DNA of 64,000 nucleotides. It comes from UBA1426 sp052034085 (lineage in GTDB: Bacteria > Bacillota > Clostridia > Peptostreptococcales > Anaerovoracaceae). Under the pieces are notes generated by a model. That model was not told where the DNA came from, did no database searches, and saw only the letters and a list, made by a program, of their open reading frames with translations. The position numbers were made by a program, and so were the translations under genes. This document shows, in pieces, positions 17,668 to 25,272 of the stretch (position 1 is the stretch's first letter; every line of letters begins with the position of its first letter). The stretch spans positions 1 to 64,000 of the forward strand of contig JBPOJA010000026.1 of assembly GCA_052034085.1 (NCBI GenBank), given 5' to 3'.

Positions 17668-18435
17668 TTATTCACCTTTATAAACCGGTTTTCTCTTTTC
17701 CACAAAAGCGCTCATGCCTTCTTTTTGATCTTTGGTGTTGAAAAGTCCGGCCCAGTTGCTGCCTTCTATTTCCACGGCTTTTTTAACATCCGCTTCCAGC
17801 AGGCCTTCCCTTATTGTCTTTTTTGCAATCTTCTGTGCAATGGTGGCTCCTATGGCCAGCTTTTCCGCCCAATTCATGGCATCCTCAAAGCAGGCTCCTT
17901 TTGCGCTGACTTTGTTTACAAGACCTGCTTTTTGCGCATCCTCTGCGCTGATTATGGTGCCGAGCAGAACCAGTTCCATTGCCTTGGCTTCTCCTGCAAT
18001 TCGCGCCGCTCTGGCGGTTCCCCCCGCCCCGGGCATTATGCCCAGTGTTATTTCGGGAAAGCCCAATTTGGCGTCTTCATCGGCAATCCTCATATCGCAG
18101 GCCAAAGCCAGCTCAAATCCTCCGCCCAGTGCATATCCTTCAATTGCTGCTATGGTTGGAAATTCGAGATCTTCAATCTTGTTAAAAGTTTCTGAGAAGG
18201 CGAAGGCTTTGGCTTCCTCTTCATTAAAATCAAGCATGCTTTTGATATCTGCGCCCGCTGCAAAGTTTTTTTGACTGTGAATGACCAGGACCTTGACGGT
18301 TTCATCATTTTTTATGCGCTCGATTGCCTCATCCAGTTCATCCACAAGCTCCCTGTTAAGAGCATTGTAAGCCTCCGGCCTTTGTATGCTGAGCACTGCA
18401 ATGTTATTTTCGTTTCTGATGTTGATATATGACAT
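17668..18435 (-). CDS. Enoyl-CoA hydratase (crotonase)
   Basis: A 255-residue crotonase-fold enzyme. The CoA/oxyanion-hole segments AAGADIKSM and IEGYALGGGFELALACD are clear. Both glutamates used for water addition are present, in GGFELALACD and in GFPEITLGIMPG, so hydratase activity is credible. It would add water to a 2-enoyl-CoA such as crotonyl-CoA. It lies 14 bases after the 3-hydroxyacyl-CoA dehydrogenase gene, in tight operon spacing. Confidence 0.92.
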   Translation of the reverse strand: MSYINIRNENNIAVLSIQRPEAYNALNRELVDELDEAIERIKNDETVKVLVIHSQKNFAAGADIKSMLDFNEEEAKAFAFSETFNKIEDLEFPTIAAIEGYALGGGFELALACDMRIADEDAKLGFPEITLGIMPGAGGTARAARIAGEAKAMELVLLGTIISAEDAQKAGLVNKVSAKGACFEDAMNWAEKLAIGATIAQKIAKKTIREGLLEADVKKAVEIEGSNWAGLFNTKDQKEGMSAFVEKRKPVYKGE

Positions 18436-18449
18436 CTGTTTCCCCTCAA

Positions 18450-19313
18450 TTAATACTCATAGAAGCCTTTTCCGGTTTTCCTTCCATACTCGCCTCTGGC
18501 ATACATTTCTGTGAGGCAGGCTGCAGGCCTGTCTTCAGGTTTTTCAGTCATCCTGAATTTTTCCATATAAACGTTATACTCCAGATCTATCCCTGTCATA
18601 TCCAGAAGTTCAAGAGGTCCCATAGGATGACCCAGTCCGCCCTTTACTGCCTTGTCTATGTCTTCCACCGACGCGATTTCCATATCCACAAGATAGCAGG
18701 CCTCTCTTGTGAGAGCGCTGAAAATCCTGTTAACAATGAAGCCATAAATTTCCTTTTCAACCAGAACCGGCGTTTTGCCTATAGCCTTTGTAAATTCATA
18801 AACCGTGTTTACGGTTTCTTCAGATGAATGAGGCCCTTTTACAACTTCAACTATCTTCATTACCAAAGCCGGATTAAAAAAGTGCATATTACATACATTT
18901 TCAGGTCTTCTCACTACGTCACAGAATCTTGAACTTACTATGTAGGAACTGTTGCTTGCGTAAATAGCATGTTCCGGCGCAAATTTGTCGGCTTCTTTCA
19001 GAACTTTTCTCTTGATTTCCAAAACATCTGCGACTGTTTCCACTATGATGTCGGCATTTTTACATGCCTCTTCAAGGCTTGTGGTGAAAGTGAGCCTGCC
19101 TTTGATTTCATCTGTTTCCGCTTGAGAAAACTTCTCTTTCGCTACTGCCTTTTCAAACCACCCGTCTGCATATTTTTGCGCCTTGTCCACTGTTTCCTGC
19201 CTTCTTGAATAACAGACGGTTTCAAAACCATTTATGGCTATTTGCATCGCAATCTGATTTCCCATCAGACCTGCTCCCAATACTGCTGCTTTCTTAATCT
19301 CCATATTTTGCAC
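18450..19313 (-). CDS. 3-hydroxyacyl-CoA dehydrogenase (Hbd-like)
   Basis: A 287-residue NAD(P)-dependent enzyme close in length to clostridial 3-hydroxybutyryl-CoA dehydrogenase. The Rossmann loop is AVLGAGLMGNQIAMQIA (~residues 11-27). The catalytic pair lies in NMHFFNPA (His) and the preceding Glu-rich stretch, and FIVNRIFSALTREACYL forms the dimer domain. It oxidises 3-hydroxyacyl-CoA to 3-ketoacyl-CoA between crotonase and thiolase. The start is a GTG at 19313 with AGGAG five bases before it; an ATG nine bases on is the alternative. Confidence 0.92.
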   Translation of the reverse strand: MQNMEIKKAAVLGAGLMGNQIAMQIAINGFETVCYSRRQETVDKAQKYADGWFEKAVAKEKFSQAETDEIKGRLTFTTSLEEACKNADIIVETVADVLEIKRKVLKEADKFAPEHAIYASNSSYIVSSRFCDVVRRPENVCNMHFFNPALVMKIVEVVKGPHSSEETVNTVYEFTKAIGKTPVLVEKEIYGFIVNRIFSALTREACYLVDMEIASVEDIDKAVKGGLGHPMGPLELLDMTGIDLEYNVYMEKFRMTEKPEDRPAACLTEMYARGEYGRKTGKGFYEY

Positions 19314-19336
19314 CCTTTCTCCTTTTTTAAATAATG

Positions 19337-20107
19337 CTAATTATCCATCTCTTTAGCATATATCGCTGCGCCTAACGCACCCATTGTCTGTGGGCTTTCC
19401 AACCTTACTATGTCGTAACCTGTTTCCGTTTCCAACGCTTTTATTACACTTTCGTTTAAAGCCACACCCCCCGACATTACAATCATGGGGGTTAACCCGA
19501 TGCGATTGATAAGACCTGCAACTCTTTGAGCTATCGATTTATGAGCTCCCAAAGCTACGTCTTCGATTTTCTTTCCTGCCGCCAGCTGGGAAATCATCTC
19601 AGATTCAGCAAAAACGGTACAGGTGCTGCTGATGGTTACTCCATCCTTGCCTCTTTCCGCCATATCGGACAGCCCGTCAATGGTTGTATCCAAAACCCTG
19701 CCCATGACCTCAAGGAATCTGCCTGTGCCGGCTGCACATTTCTCGTTCATGACGAAATTTTTAACATTGCCGTTTTCATCTATCGATATGACTTTTGCAT
19801 CCTGGCCTCCTATGTCGATAATGGTCCTGGCTTCCGGAACAGTTTTGATTACTCCTTTTGCGTGGCAGCTTATTTCGGTAATCTGCTTGTCTGCCCCTTC
19901 AAAAGTCATACGTCCATAACCTGTGACCACGGTCTTTTTTATATCGTCGCGCTGAATGCCTGCCATTTTAAGTGCTTCATCTATCACTTTCTGAGGGCCT
20001 CTGCTACCTGTTCCTATATTGATTACCGCCTGCCCGGCAATATTTCCATCTTTGTCCAAAATTACTGCTTTAGAGGACGACGAGCCTATATCCAGTCCCA
20101 GATACAT
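19337..20107 (-). CDS. 2-hydroxyacyl-CoA dehydratase activator (HgdC-type ATPase)
   Basis: A 256-residue ASKHA-fold activator. It hydrolyses ATP to inject one high-energy electron into the dehydratase, starting radical elimination of water. The phosphate loop LGLDIGSSSSKAV is at residues 3-15, and DIGGQDAKVISID is the second nucleotide motif. The two Cys that share one [4Fe-4S] cluster across the homodimer are in NEKCAAGTGRFLE and SSTCTVFAESE. Length and motifs match HgdC, FldI and HadI. It directly follows the two dehydratase subunits, as usual. Confidence 0.93.
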   Translation of the reverse strand: MYLGLDIGSSSSKAVILDKDGNIAGQAVINIGTGSRGPQKVIDEALKMAGIQRDDIKKTVVTGYGRMTFEGADKQITEISCHAKGVIKTVPEARTIIDIGGQDAKVISIDENGNVKNFVMNEKCAAGTGRFLEVMGRVLDTTIDGLSDMAERGKDGVTISSTCTVFAESEMISQLAAGKKIEDVALGAHKSIAQRVAGLINRIGLTPMIVMSGGVALNESVIKALETETGYDIVRLESPQTMGALGAAIYAKEMDN

Positions 20108-20132
20108 ATAGTTTCTCCTTTTGTAAATTATT

Positions 20133-21260
20133 TTAGAGTATTTCGCTGAAAGTTTGGATTCTTGTTCTTAATTGCTCAACAGAATCCATCTGCTGTTCAA
20201 TTTCTATGTATAGTGCCGGTACACCTGCTTCTTCCAGCTCTTTTTTTATCACCGGATAATCAAACTCTTCCGGATCACAAAACTTGAGCTGGCAATATAC
20301 AATACCATCCGCATTGAATTGTTTCTTGAGGTCAATCAGCATCTTCCCCCTGGTTTTTTCCTTATCGTACAGGAAGGGGCAGCCGTCCTGCCGTGCCACC
20401 CTTTCAGCCATTCTTTCAAAAACATCACCTTCTTGGGGGACTCTGACCCGGAACTGTCTCGACTCCTGCGCAAGGTCATCGGCAACTATAACGAGATTGT
20501 TTTCTGAAAAGAGATTGAGAAATTCTTCGGGTTCCGCCAGAAGCCCTGAAATGATAATCCTCTTATAGGTGTTTTCTTTCCGGGGTATTTCTTTAAGCCC
20601 CTCCAGCAGGAGCTTCATATTCTCTACATATTCTGCTTTATCCATGAAATATGCCGCTTTGATGATTAAGTGCCTTGTGGATGCATCAAATATTTCAGGA
20701 TAATCTCCGGCTGCTGCGACAAATTCTCTCATCAGGCTTCTGTATTCCTCATAGAGTGCATAGCTTTTTTCAAGAGCCTCGTCTGTAACGGTCACACCCA
20801 GGACTTTTTCCAGCTCTCTCTTAACACGGGCAAACTCCTCTCTCATAAAAATTTTCCCCGCAGAGGTTTTTCTGTTTTGCGAATAAACCACGGGGATGAT
20901 ATTTAAATGAGGGACTGCCACTTTCCAGTTTTCTATCGTGCATTTCAGAGTGTCACAGAAAGCGCTTACAAGCACTGCAGACAGTTTGTCGTAAACACCT
21001 TTAAGGGCCTGGTGGGTGTTTGCCTTTATTACTGAACAGCAAAAAACCTGGTAATACCTGTCGCTGAGATTTCCAACCTGGGGACCTCCCCACATGCCTA
21101 TGGGCAGTGCTCCTGCTGCGTAAACCAGCTCATCCGGCGAATAAATAGGAAAGCAGCCAACAGCTTTTTTTCCGGTCTTCTGAATTGCGAGTTCCACCGA
21201 TCTTGCGGGATGCCTGGCAATTTCCTTAAATTCTTCTATTACTTTGTTAACATCTGTCAT
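20133..21260 (-). CDS. 2-hydroxyacyl-CoA dehydratase, beta subunit (HgdB-like)
   Basis: A 375-residue subunit of the iron-sulfur dehydratase/benzoyl-CoA reductase superfamily. The N-terminal SPDELVYAAGALPIGMWGG is the family signature. Cysteines suited to cluster ligation occur in VFCCSVIKANTH, SAFCDTLKCTIEN and QLKFCDPEEFD. It overlaps the alpha-subunit stop by four bases (ATGA). With the alpha subunit it would convert a 2-hydroxyacyl-CoA to a 2-enoyl-CoA. Substrate could be 2-hydroxyglutaryl-, lactoyl-, 2-hydroxybutyryl- or another CoA ester. Confidence 0.9.
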   Translation of the reverse strand: MTDVNKVIEEFKEIARHPARSVELAIQKTGKKAVGCFPIYSPDELVYAAGALPIGMWGGPQVGNLSDRYYQVFCCSVIKANTHQALKGVYDKLSAVLVSAFCDTLKCTIENWKVAVPHLNIIPVVYSQNRKTSAGKIFMREEFARVKRELEKVLGVTVTDEALEKSYALYEEYRSLMREFVAAAGDYPEIFDASTRHLIIKAAYFMDKAEYVENMKLLLEGLKEIPRKENTYKRIIISGLLAEPEEFLNLFSENNLVIVADDLAQESRQFRVRVPQEGDVFERMAERVARQDGCPFLYDKEKTRGKMLIDLKKQFNADGIVYCQLKFCDPEEFDYPVIKKELEEAGVPALYIEIEQQMDSVEQLRTRIQTFSEIL

Positions 21261-22483
21261 TGTGAATTGCCTCCCTTTGCTTTGCGCTCTTCCATCATTT
21301 CCACCAGTGCCTGCACTCTGGTTTCATATTGGGCCTGTGAGAATGCCCTGGGGTCCGTCTGATCGCCGTCAAAGATTACGGAAGGTACTCCGGTTGCCTG
21401 CTCTACCCTTCTTTGAACCTCAAACTGCCTGAAATCCATAAGCTTGCAGCTTCTGTTGGAGTGGTAGATTATCCCGTCAAGCTCAAAATTTCTAACCAGA
21501 TTGACAATATTGTCAACGCCGAAATCAAGATTTCTGTTTACATAATTTGAGCTGTAAGCTCTTGCCATCCCATCCAGGTCATTGTCATCGTAAACTATGT
21601 ACCAGGAATCGGGATAAGTGGAAGTCACCATATTGATTCCGTAGTTTTTCAATGTCTTGTAAGTACTGCTCAAATATGGCCAGCAGGCTATGCCGTCCCA
21701 CATTACCCTGTACTTTTCTTCCCCGTCCTTCCATGGGCCCAGACCCTTTTCTGCCTTGTCTTTCAGCTCATCATGCCACATTTTGAAGAGTTCCCTTCCT
21801 TCTTCCGTGCCTCTTGCGCACACAATCGTGGCCATGTAGTTAAATAAGTCAAAGCCATTTAAGGGCGAAGGCTTGGCTCTTGCAAGGAGAGAAGCTTTTT
21901 TCCACCATATCGATGTATCTCTCGATATGCTCATTACTTCGGAAAATTTGTCATAATCAAACTTTTTACCGGTGATGTTTTCAACCTGTCTGATAGCATC
22001 TAAAAGCTGTGCTTTCATATACTTTGTGTTTTGCTCATTAATTTCATACTGGTGATTGAAAGGCATGTCGAATACTATCATGGGAATATTGAGCTGCTTG
22101 GCAATGTTTTCATACCATTTGATGACAGTGTTGCAGATATTGTTGCAGCAAAAAATCAGATCCGGGCGCGGCATATTTCCGGCATCGCTATGCATGATGT
22201 CCAGATAGCCCATATTGACTCTTGCATATGAACAGATGTCAACGGAATATCCCTTTCCTTCTGCCTGGTTTATGAATTCCTGAGCCTGTTTTCTGGCCCC
22301 TATTGCGGCTGCATGGTTTTCAGGATACATGGTATAGATATCTGCTGTTGTGAGAATTTCCTGAGGGGAGATAGATGTTGCCCAGGCCACAAGCTTTCCT
22401 TCTTCTTTCGCTGTGAAAGCCTCTTTGTAATGCCTGTCCAGCATTTCATTCAACAGCTGCTTTGACGTTTTGACTGTGTCCAC
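21257..22483 (-). CDS. 2-hydroxyacyl-CoA dehydratase, alpha subunit (HgdA-like)
   Basis: About 408 residues from a GTG at 22483, which is preceded by GGGAGG at a normal distance; an ATG at 22513 is in frame but lacks a ribosome site. The sequence follows HgdA closely: GYSVDICSYARVNMGY, LIFCCNNICNTVIKWYENIA with the cluster Cys, WDGIACWPYL, and VIFDGDQTDPRAF with QYETRVQALVE near the end. It is the first gene of the operon behind the sigma-54 promoter. Substrate is not settled by sequence. No glutaconate CoA-transferase or decarboxylase is present, so classical 2-hydroxyglutarate fermentation is not supported. Confidence 0.92.
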   Translation of the reverse strand: MDTVKTSKQLLNEMLDRHYKEAFTAKEEGKLVAWATSISPQEILTTADIYTMYPENHAAAIGARKQAQEFINQAEGKGYSVDICSYARVNMGYLDIMHSDAGNMPRPDLIFCCNNICNTVIKWYENIAKQLNIPMIVFDMPFNHQYEINEQNTKYMKAQLLDAIRQVENITGKKFDYDKFSEVMSISRDTSIWWKKASLLARAKPSPLNGFDLFNYMATIVCARGTEEGRELFKMWHDELKDKAEKGLGPWKDGEEKYRVMWDGIACWPYLSSTYKTLKNYGINMVTSTYPDSWYIVYDDNDLDGMARAYSSNYVNRNLDFGVDNIVNLVRNFELDGIIYHSNRSCKLMDFRQFEVQRRVEQATGVPSVIFDGDQTDPRAFSQAQYETRVQALVEMMEERKAKGGNSQ

Positions 22484-22575
22484 TTTTACCCTCCCGGATA
22501 CGACGATAGGCAAATGCGAATATTTTTTATGTTATTGTTGCTGTTACTACTATGTCTACTATGTTTTCTATCGTC

Positions 22576-22590
22576 GCAAAAGTTGTGCCA
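22576..22590 (-). promoter_or_regulatory. Sigma-54 (-24/-12) promoter of the dehydratase operon
   Basis: On the minus strand TGGCACAACTTTTGC matches the RpoN consensus TGGCAC-N5-TTGC exactly (-24 box 22585-22590, -12 box 22576-22579). It lies ~95 bases before the GTG of the dehydratase alpha subunit and downstream of the gene for a sigma-54 activator. A 9-base inverted repeat (CGACGATAG at 22501-22509, complement at 22568-22576) touches the -12 edge. Confidence 0.88.
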
Positions 22591-22653
22591 AATGAAGGTT
22601 CAGCTAAGAATGTGTTGAAAATGTGTATTCTTTAATCTTTTCTGCATTAAAAC

Positions 22654-22689
22654 AGGCGGGTTCGATGCGTTTGCGCATCATATCCGCCT
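22654..22689 (-). promoter_or_regulatory. Extended dyad: activator-binding site and/or terminator
   Basis: AGGCGG (22654-22659) pairs with CCGCCT (22684-22689), and inside it GATGCG (22664-22669) pairs with CGCATC (22674-22679). The dyad is centred ~85 bases upstream of the -24 box, the usual place for an activator binding site of a Fis-domain activator. On the minus strand it is followed by TGTTTTAAT and could also terminate the activator transcript. A second hairpin (GGCATTT...AAATGCC) overlaps the activator stop codon. Confidence 0.6.
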
Positions 22690-22725
22690 AATTTCTGTGT
22701 TCTTTTGGCATTTATGCATCAATTG

Positions 22726-24108
22726 CTAAATGCCATACTTTTTCAGTTTTCTTATTATGGTCGATTGATCTATTTTCAATGCTTTTGACATTTTGCGACT
22801 GCTGCCATACTGGGATTTTGCCCTTTCCAGAATAAACTTTTCATAATCATCAACTAATTCTTTAAATGATTTGCTTTCACCCGGACTGCAGGGATCTTCC
22901 CTTTTTGTGTCCCTGAACCATGGCAGGTCTGATATTTGAAGATATTCATTATTGCTGACCACCACCATGTTTTCAATAACGTTTTTCAGCTGTCTGATAT
23001 TTCCTTTCCAGCTGTTCATTTTCAACTCTTCAAGCACCTCGTACGTGAGTCTTTTGTTCTGCCCGTACTGCTTATTGAACTGATTCAGAAAACCAAGCGC
23101 CAAGGGCATAATTTCTTCTTTTCTTTCCCTTAGCGGCGGGATGTCTATTGTTATAACATTTAACCTGTAGTACAGATCTTCGCGGAAATCGCCGGAAGCC
23201 ACCATTTCTCTCAGATCCTTGTTTGAAGCAGCAATAACACGTATGTCCACCGGAATATATTCTGTTGATCCCACACGGTTAATGGTCCTTGATTCCAATG
23301 CCCTCAGTAATTTTACCTGCAGGTTTAAACTCATCTCTCCTATTTCATCCAGTAAGAGCGTTCCGCCGTTTGCGGCTTCAATTAAACCTTCTTTGCCTCC
23401 TTTCGCAGCTCCGGTAAAAGCACCTTCGGCATAACCGAAAAGTTCAGACTCCAGCAATGATTCCGGAATGGAACCACAGTTTACGGCAATGAAAGGTTTG
23501 TTCCTTCTCAGCATGCTGTTGTCATGGATAAATCGGGCCAACACATCTTTGCCCACCCCGGACTCTCCAGAAATCAGTATCGTTGTGTTAAAATCTCCCA
23601 CCTTTTTGGCAAGAGAAAAAATTTCTTCCATAACCCTGTTTATTACTACAATTCCATGACTTTCTCCGCTTTTCTCAGCATTTAGCTGGTCAAAATATAT
23701 CCTTTCCATTTTCCTGGCATCGTCAAGTTCTTCTTTGAGAGCATATATTTCAGACATGTCTCTTGTATTGACAACTACTCTTTTTATAGTTCCGTCTTCC
23801 TGGAAAATGGGAGTTCCTGTAACAATGATATTTTTGCCATGCCTGGTTGTGTGGTGCATGGTAACCGGCCTCCCCTGTTCAATAGCCAGCAGAACAACTG
23901 AGTTTTTCATCCAGACAGGATTAATGAGCTCACGAACATTGTGACCTAAAAGCTCATCCTTTTGTATATTAGTATTTCTTACGTAAGATTGATTAACAAG
24001 GAGAACTTTTCCATCCCCGTCAGTGACCATTATTCCATCAAAAGAACCTTCTATAATTTCCTGTAGTTCTTCCAGGCTTTTATCTTTATTTTTGTCTGGC
24101 CCAAACAT
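22726..24108 (-). CDS. Sigma-54-dependent transcriptional activator (PAS-AAA-Fis)
   Basis: About 460 residues. An N-terminal PAS domain (~1-115; FDGIMVTDGDGKVLLVNQSY, NIIVTGTPIFQEDG) probably senses a ligand. The central AAA domain has Walker A GESGVGKDVLA, the sigma-54 contact loop GAFTGAA, LLLDEIGEM (Walker B) and the R-finger region. The C-terminus is a Fis-type helix-turn-helix (SSRKMSKALKIDQSTIIRKL). It is transcribed toward the dehydratase operon and ends 213 bases before it, with a perfect -24/-12 promoter between. The chosen ATG is the eleventh codon of the longer frame that begins with GTG at 24138; AGGAAAGGA lies ~12 bases before it, so the start is uncertain. Confidence 0.9.
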   Translation of the reverse strand: MFGPDKNKDKSLEELQEIIEGSFDGIMVTDGDGKVLLVNQSYVRNTNIQKDELLGHNVRELINPVWMKNSVVLLAIEQGRPVTMHHTTRHGKNIIVTGTPIFQEDGTIKRVVVNTRDMSEIYALKEELDDARKMERIYFDQLNAEKSGESHGIVVINRVMEEIFSLAKKVGDFNTTILISGESGVGKDVLARFIHDNSMLRRNKPFIAVNCGSIPESLLESELFGYAEGAFTGAAKGGKEGLIEAANGGTLLLDEIGEMSLNLQVKLLRALESRTINRVGSTEYIPVDIRVIAASNKDLREMVASGDFREDLYYRLNVITIDIPPLRERKEEIMPLALGFLNQFNKQYGQNKRLTYEVLEELKMNSWKGNIRQLKNVIENMVVVSNNEYLQISDLPWFRDTKREDPCSPGESKSFKELVDDYEKFILERAKSQYGSSRKMSKALKIDQSTIIRKLKKYGI

Positions 24109-24233
24109 GATGTCACGATATCCTTTCCTGCAAACCACACCACAAGTTTATTATGGTACAGTTTACTATAATAAAAAAATTCATTCAACACATGTCATAA
24201 GAATAGGGTATTACGCAGAGATGACGGAGAGCA

Positions 24234-24431
24234 TTATTCTCCGTCTGCAAGCCTGAGAATTTTCACTGCATCTCCGTCGCCCAGAATGTGGCCGGCGTAT
24301 TCGTTTTTTCGAAGCTGGTTTCCGTTAACCCACACAGCAGCCCTTGTGCTATAATCTCTATATCCCAGGAGCTGCTGTATGGTTGTTTCGTTTTCCAGCG
24401 ATATTTCTTCTTTGTTTACTTTAATTCGGAT
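24234..24431 (-). CDS. ThiS/MoaD-like sulfur-carrier ORF without a normal start or GG tail
   Basis: A 65-residue beta-grasp sequence is clear: IRIKVNKEEISLE, TIQQLL, RAAVWVNGNQLRKNEYAG, GDGDAVKILRL. It fits ThiS-type sulfur carriers along its length. Two features are odd. The C-terminus is RLADGE, not the Gly-Gly needed for adenylation by ThiF. No ATG, GTG or TTG lies in frame between the conserved first strand and the amber stop of bacterioferritin at 24519-24521, with which this ORF shares its frame. Two imperfect copies of a repeat (GCGCATGGAAC..CCGGA) occupy the missing 5' region. It may be a decayed gene, start at a rare codon such as ATT, or be reached by read-through. Confidence 0.55.
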   Translation of the reverse strand: MRIKVNKEEISLENETTIQQLLGYRDYSTRAAVWVNGNQLRKNEYAGHILGDGDAVKILRLADGE

Positions 24432-24518
24432 ATCCGGGGTTCCATGCGCTCTTGCGCACTCCGGAGTTCCATGCGCTTTGGGCTTTTGGTTCTTGCGCGC
24501 TCCTGAGCCTCGAAGGCA

Positions 24519-24983
24519 CTAGACCTGAGTGGTAAGGAATATGGGCAGACCCATCTGGTCTATCCTGTCCTGAAAACCTTCGATATCGTCCATGTGGCGG
24601 TCTTCGTCCATTAAGATTTCCTCAAGCAGGTCCTTCGTGGCGAAGTCGCCCACTTCACTGGCCAGCTTGATGGCTTCGTTGTAAGCCCTGATGGCATCAA
24701 CTTCCGCCAGCCTGTCATTTTCCAGCTGATTGGGCACCTGGGCGCCGATGTGAATTTTTCTGAGTTCTGTGACTATGGGCCTTCCTTCCAGGAACAGAAT
24801 CCTGCCTATGAGTTTCTCCGCATGTTTCATTTCGTCAATGGCTCTCTTTTCGAAGCTTTCATGAAGCTTGTCGTAGCCCCAGTCCGCGCACATCTCCGAG
24901 TGAACCATGTATTGATTAATCGCCGTCAGTTCATCGGCCAAAAGTGAATTAAGTGTTTCAAGTAGTTTGGGATCGCCTTTCAT
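24519..24983 (-). CDS. bfr: Bacterioferritin
   Basis: A 154-residue four-helix ferritin that stores iron and oxidises Fe(II). Ferroxidase ligands are visible in order: Glu in ADELTAINQY, Glu and His in DEMKHAEKLIGRILFLEG, Glu in LAEVDAIRAY, and Glu and His in MDEDRHMDD. The Met before Lys-His in DEMKHAE corresponds to the haem-binding Met of Bfr. AGGAGGAAGTACG gives a strong ribosome site. In an anaerobe it would serve iron storage and oxidative defence. It stands alone. Confidence 0.92.
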   Translation of the reverse strand: MKGDPKLLETLNSLLADELTAINQYMVHSEMCADWGYDKLHESFEKRAIDEMKHAEKLIGRILFLEGRPIVTELRKIHIGAQVPNQLENDRLAEVDAIRAYNEAIKLASEVGDFATKDLLEEILMDEDRHMDDIEGFQDRIDQMGLPIFLTTQV

Positions 24984-25053
24984 CGTACTTCCTCCTTATG
25001 TTGCTTTTACTTTGTGGTTTTTCTGTTTTGCAATCTTATGCTGCATCTACAGG

Positions 25054-25272
25054 GTTGGGTTCTGTGGGCCGGCTTGGGTTTTGTGGGCCGGCTTGGGTTT
25101 GTGGGCCGGTCCGGCCTGGGTTCTTTGGGTCGGCTAATTTTGGGCCGGTCCGGCCTGGGTTCTTTGGGTCGGCTTATTTTGGGCCGGTCCGGCTTGGGTT
25201 TTCGGGCCGGCTAATCTTGTGGGCCGGTCCGGCCTGGGTTTGCGGGCCGGCTTATTTTGGGCCGGTCCGGCT
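25054..25272. repeat. GC-rich degenerate tandem repeat
   Basis: Between the bacterioferritin start and the MATE transporter stop, the whole gap is made of imperfect units built on GGGCCGG(T/C)CCGGC and TTGGGTT/TTTTGGGCC, with a period near 50 bases. Reading frames across it give low-complexity peptides, so it is not coding. Its stacked inverted CCGG cores could fold and end transcription from the MATE side. Confidence 0.75.

Noticed and set aside
19337..22483. Classical hydroxyglutarate pathway of glutamate fermentation
   Set aside because: The dehydratase and activator fit, but no two-subunit glutaconate CoA-transferase or glutaconyl-CoA decarboxylase is present; the CoA-transferase is of the one-chain Cat/But type.
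24519..24521. Amber codon as pyrrolysine or programmed read-through site joining Bfr to the ThiS-like ORF
   Set aside because: No read-through signal is evident and the shared frame has a one-in-three chance; kept only as a question in the findings.
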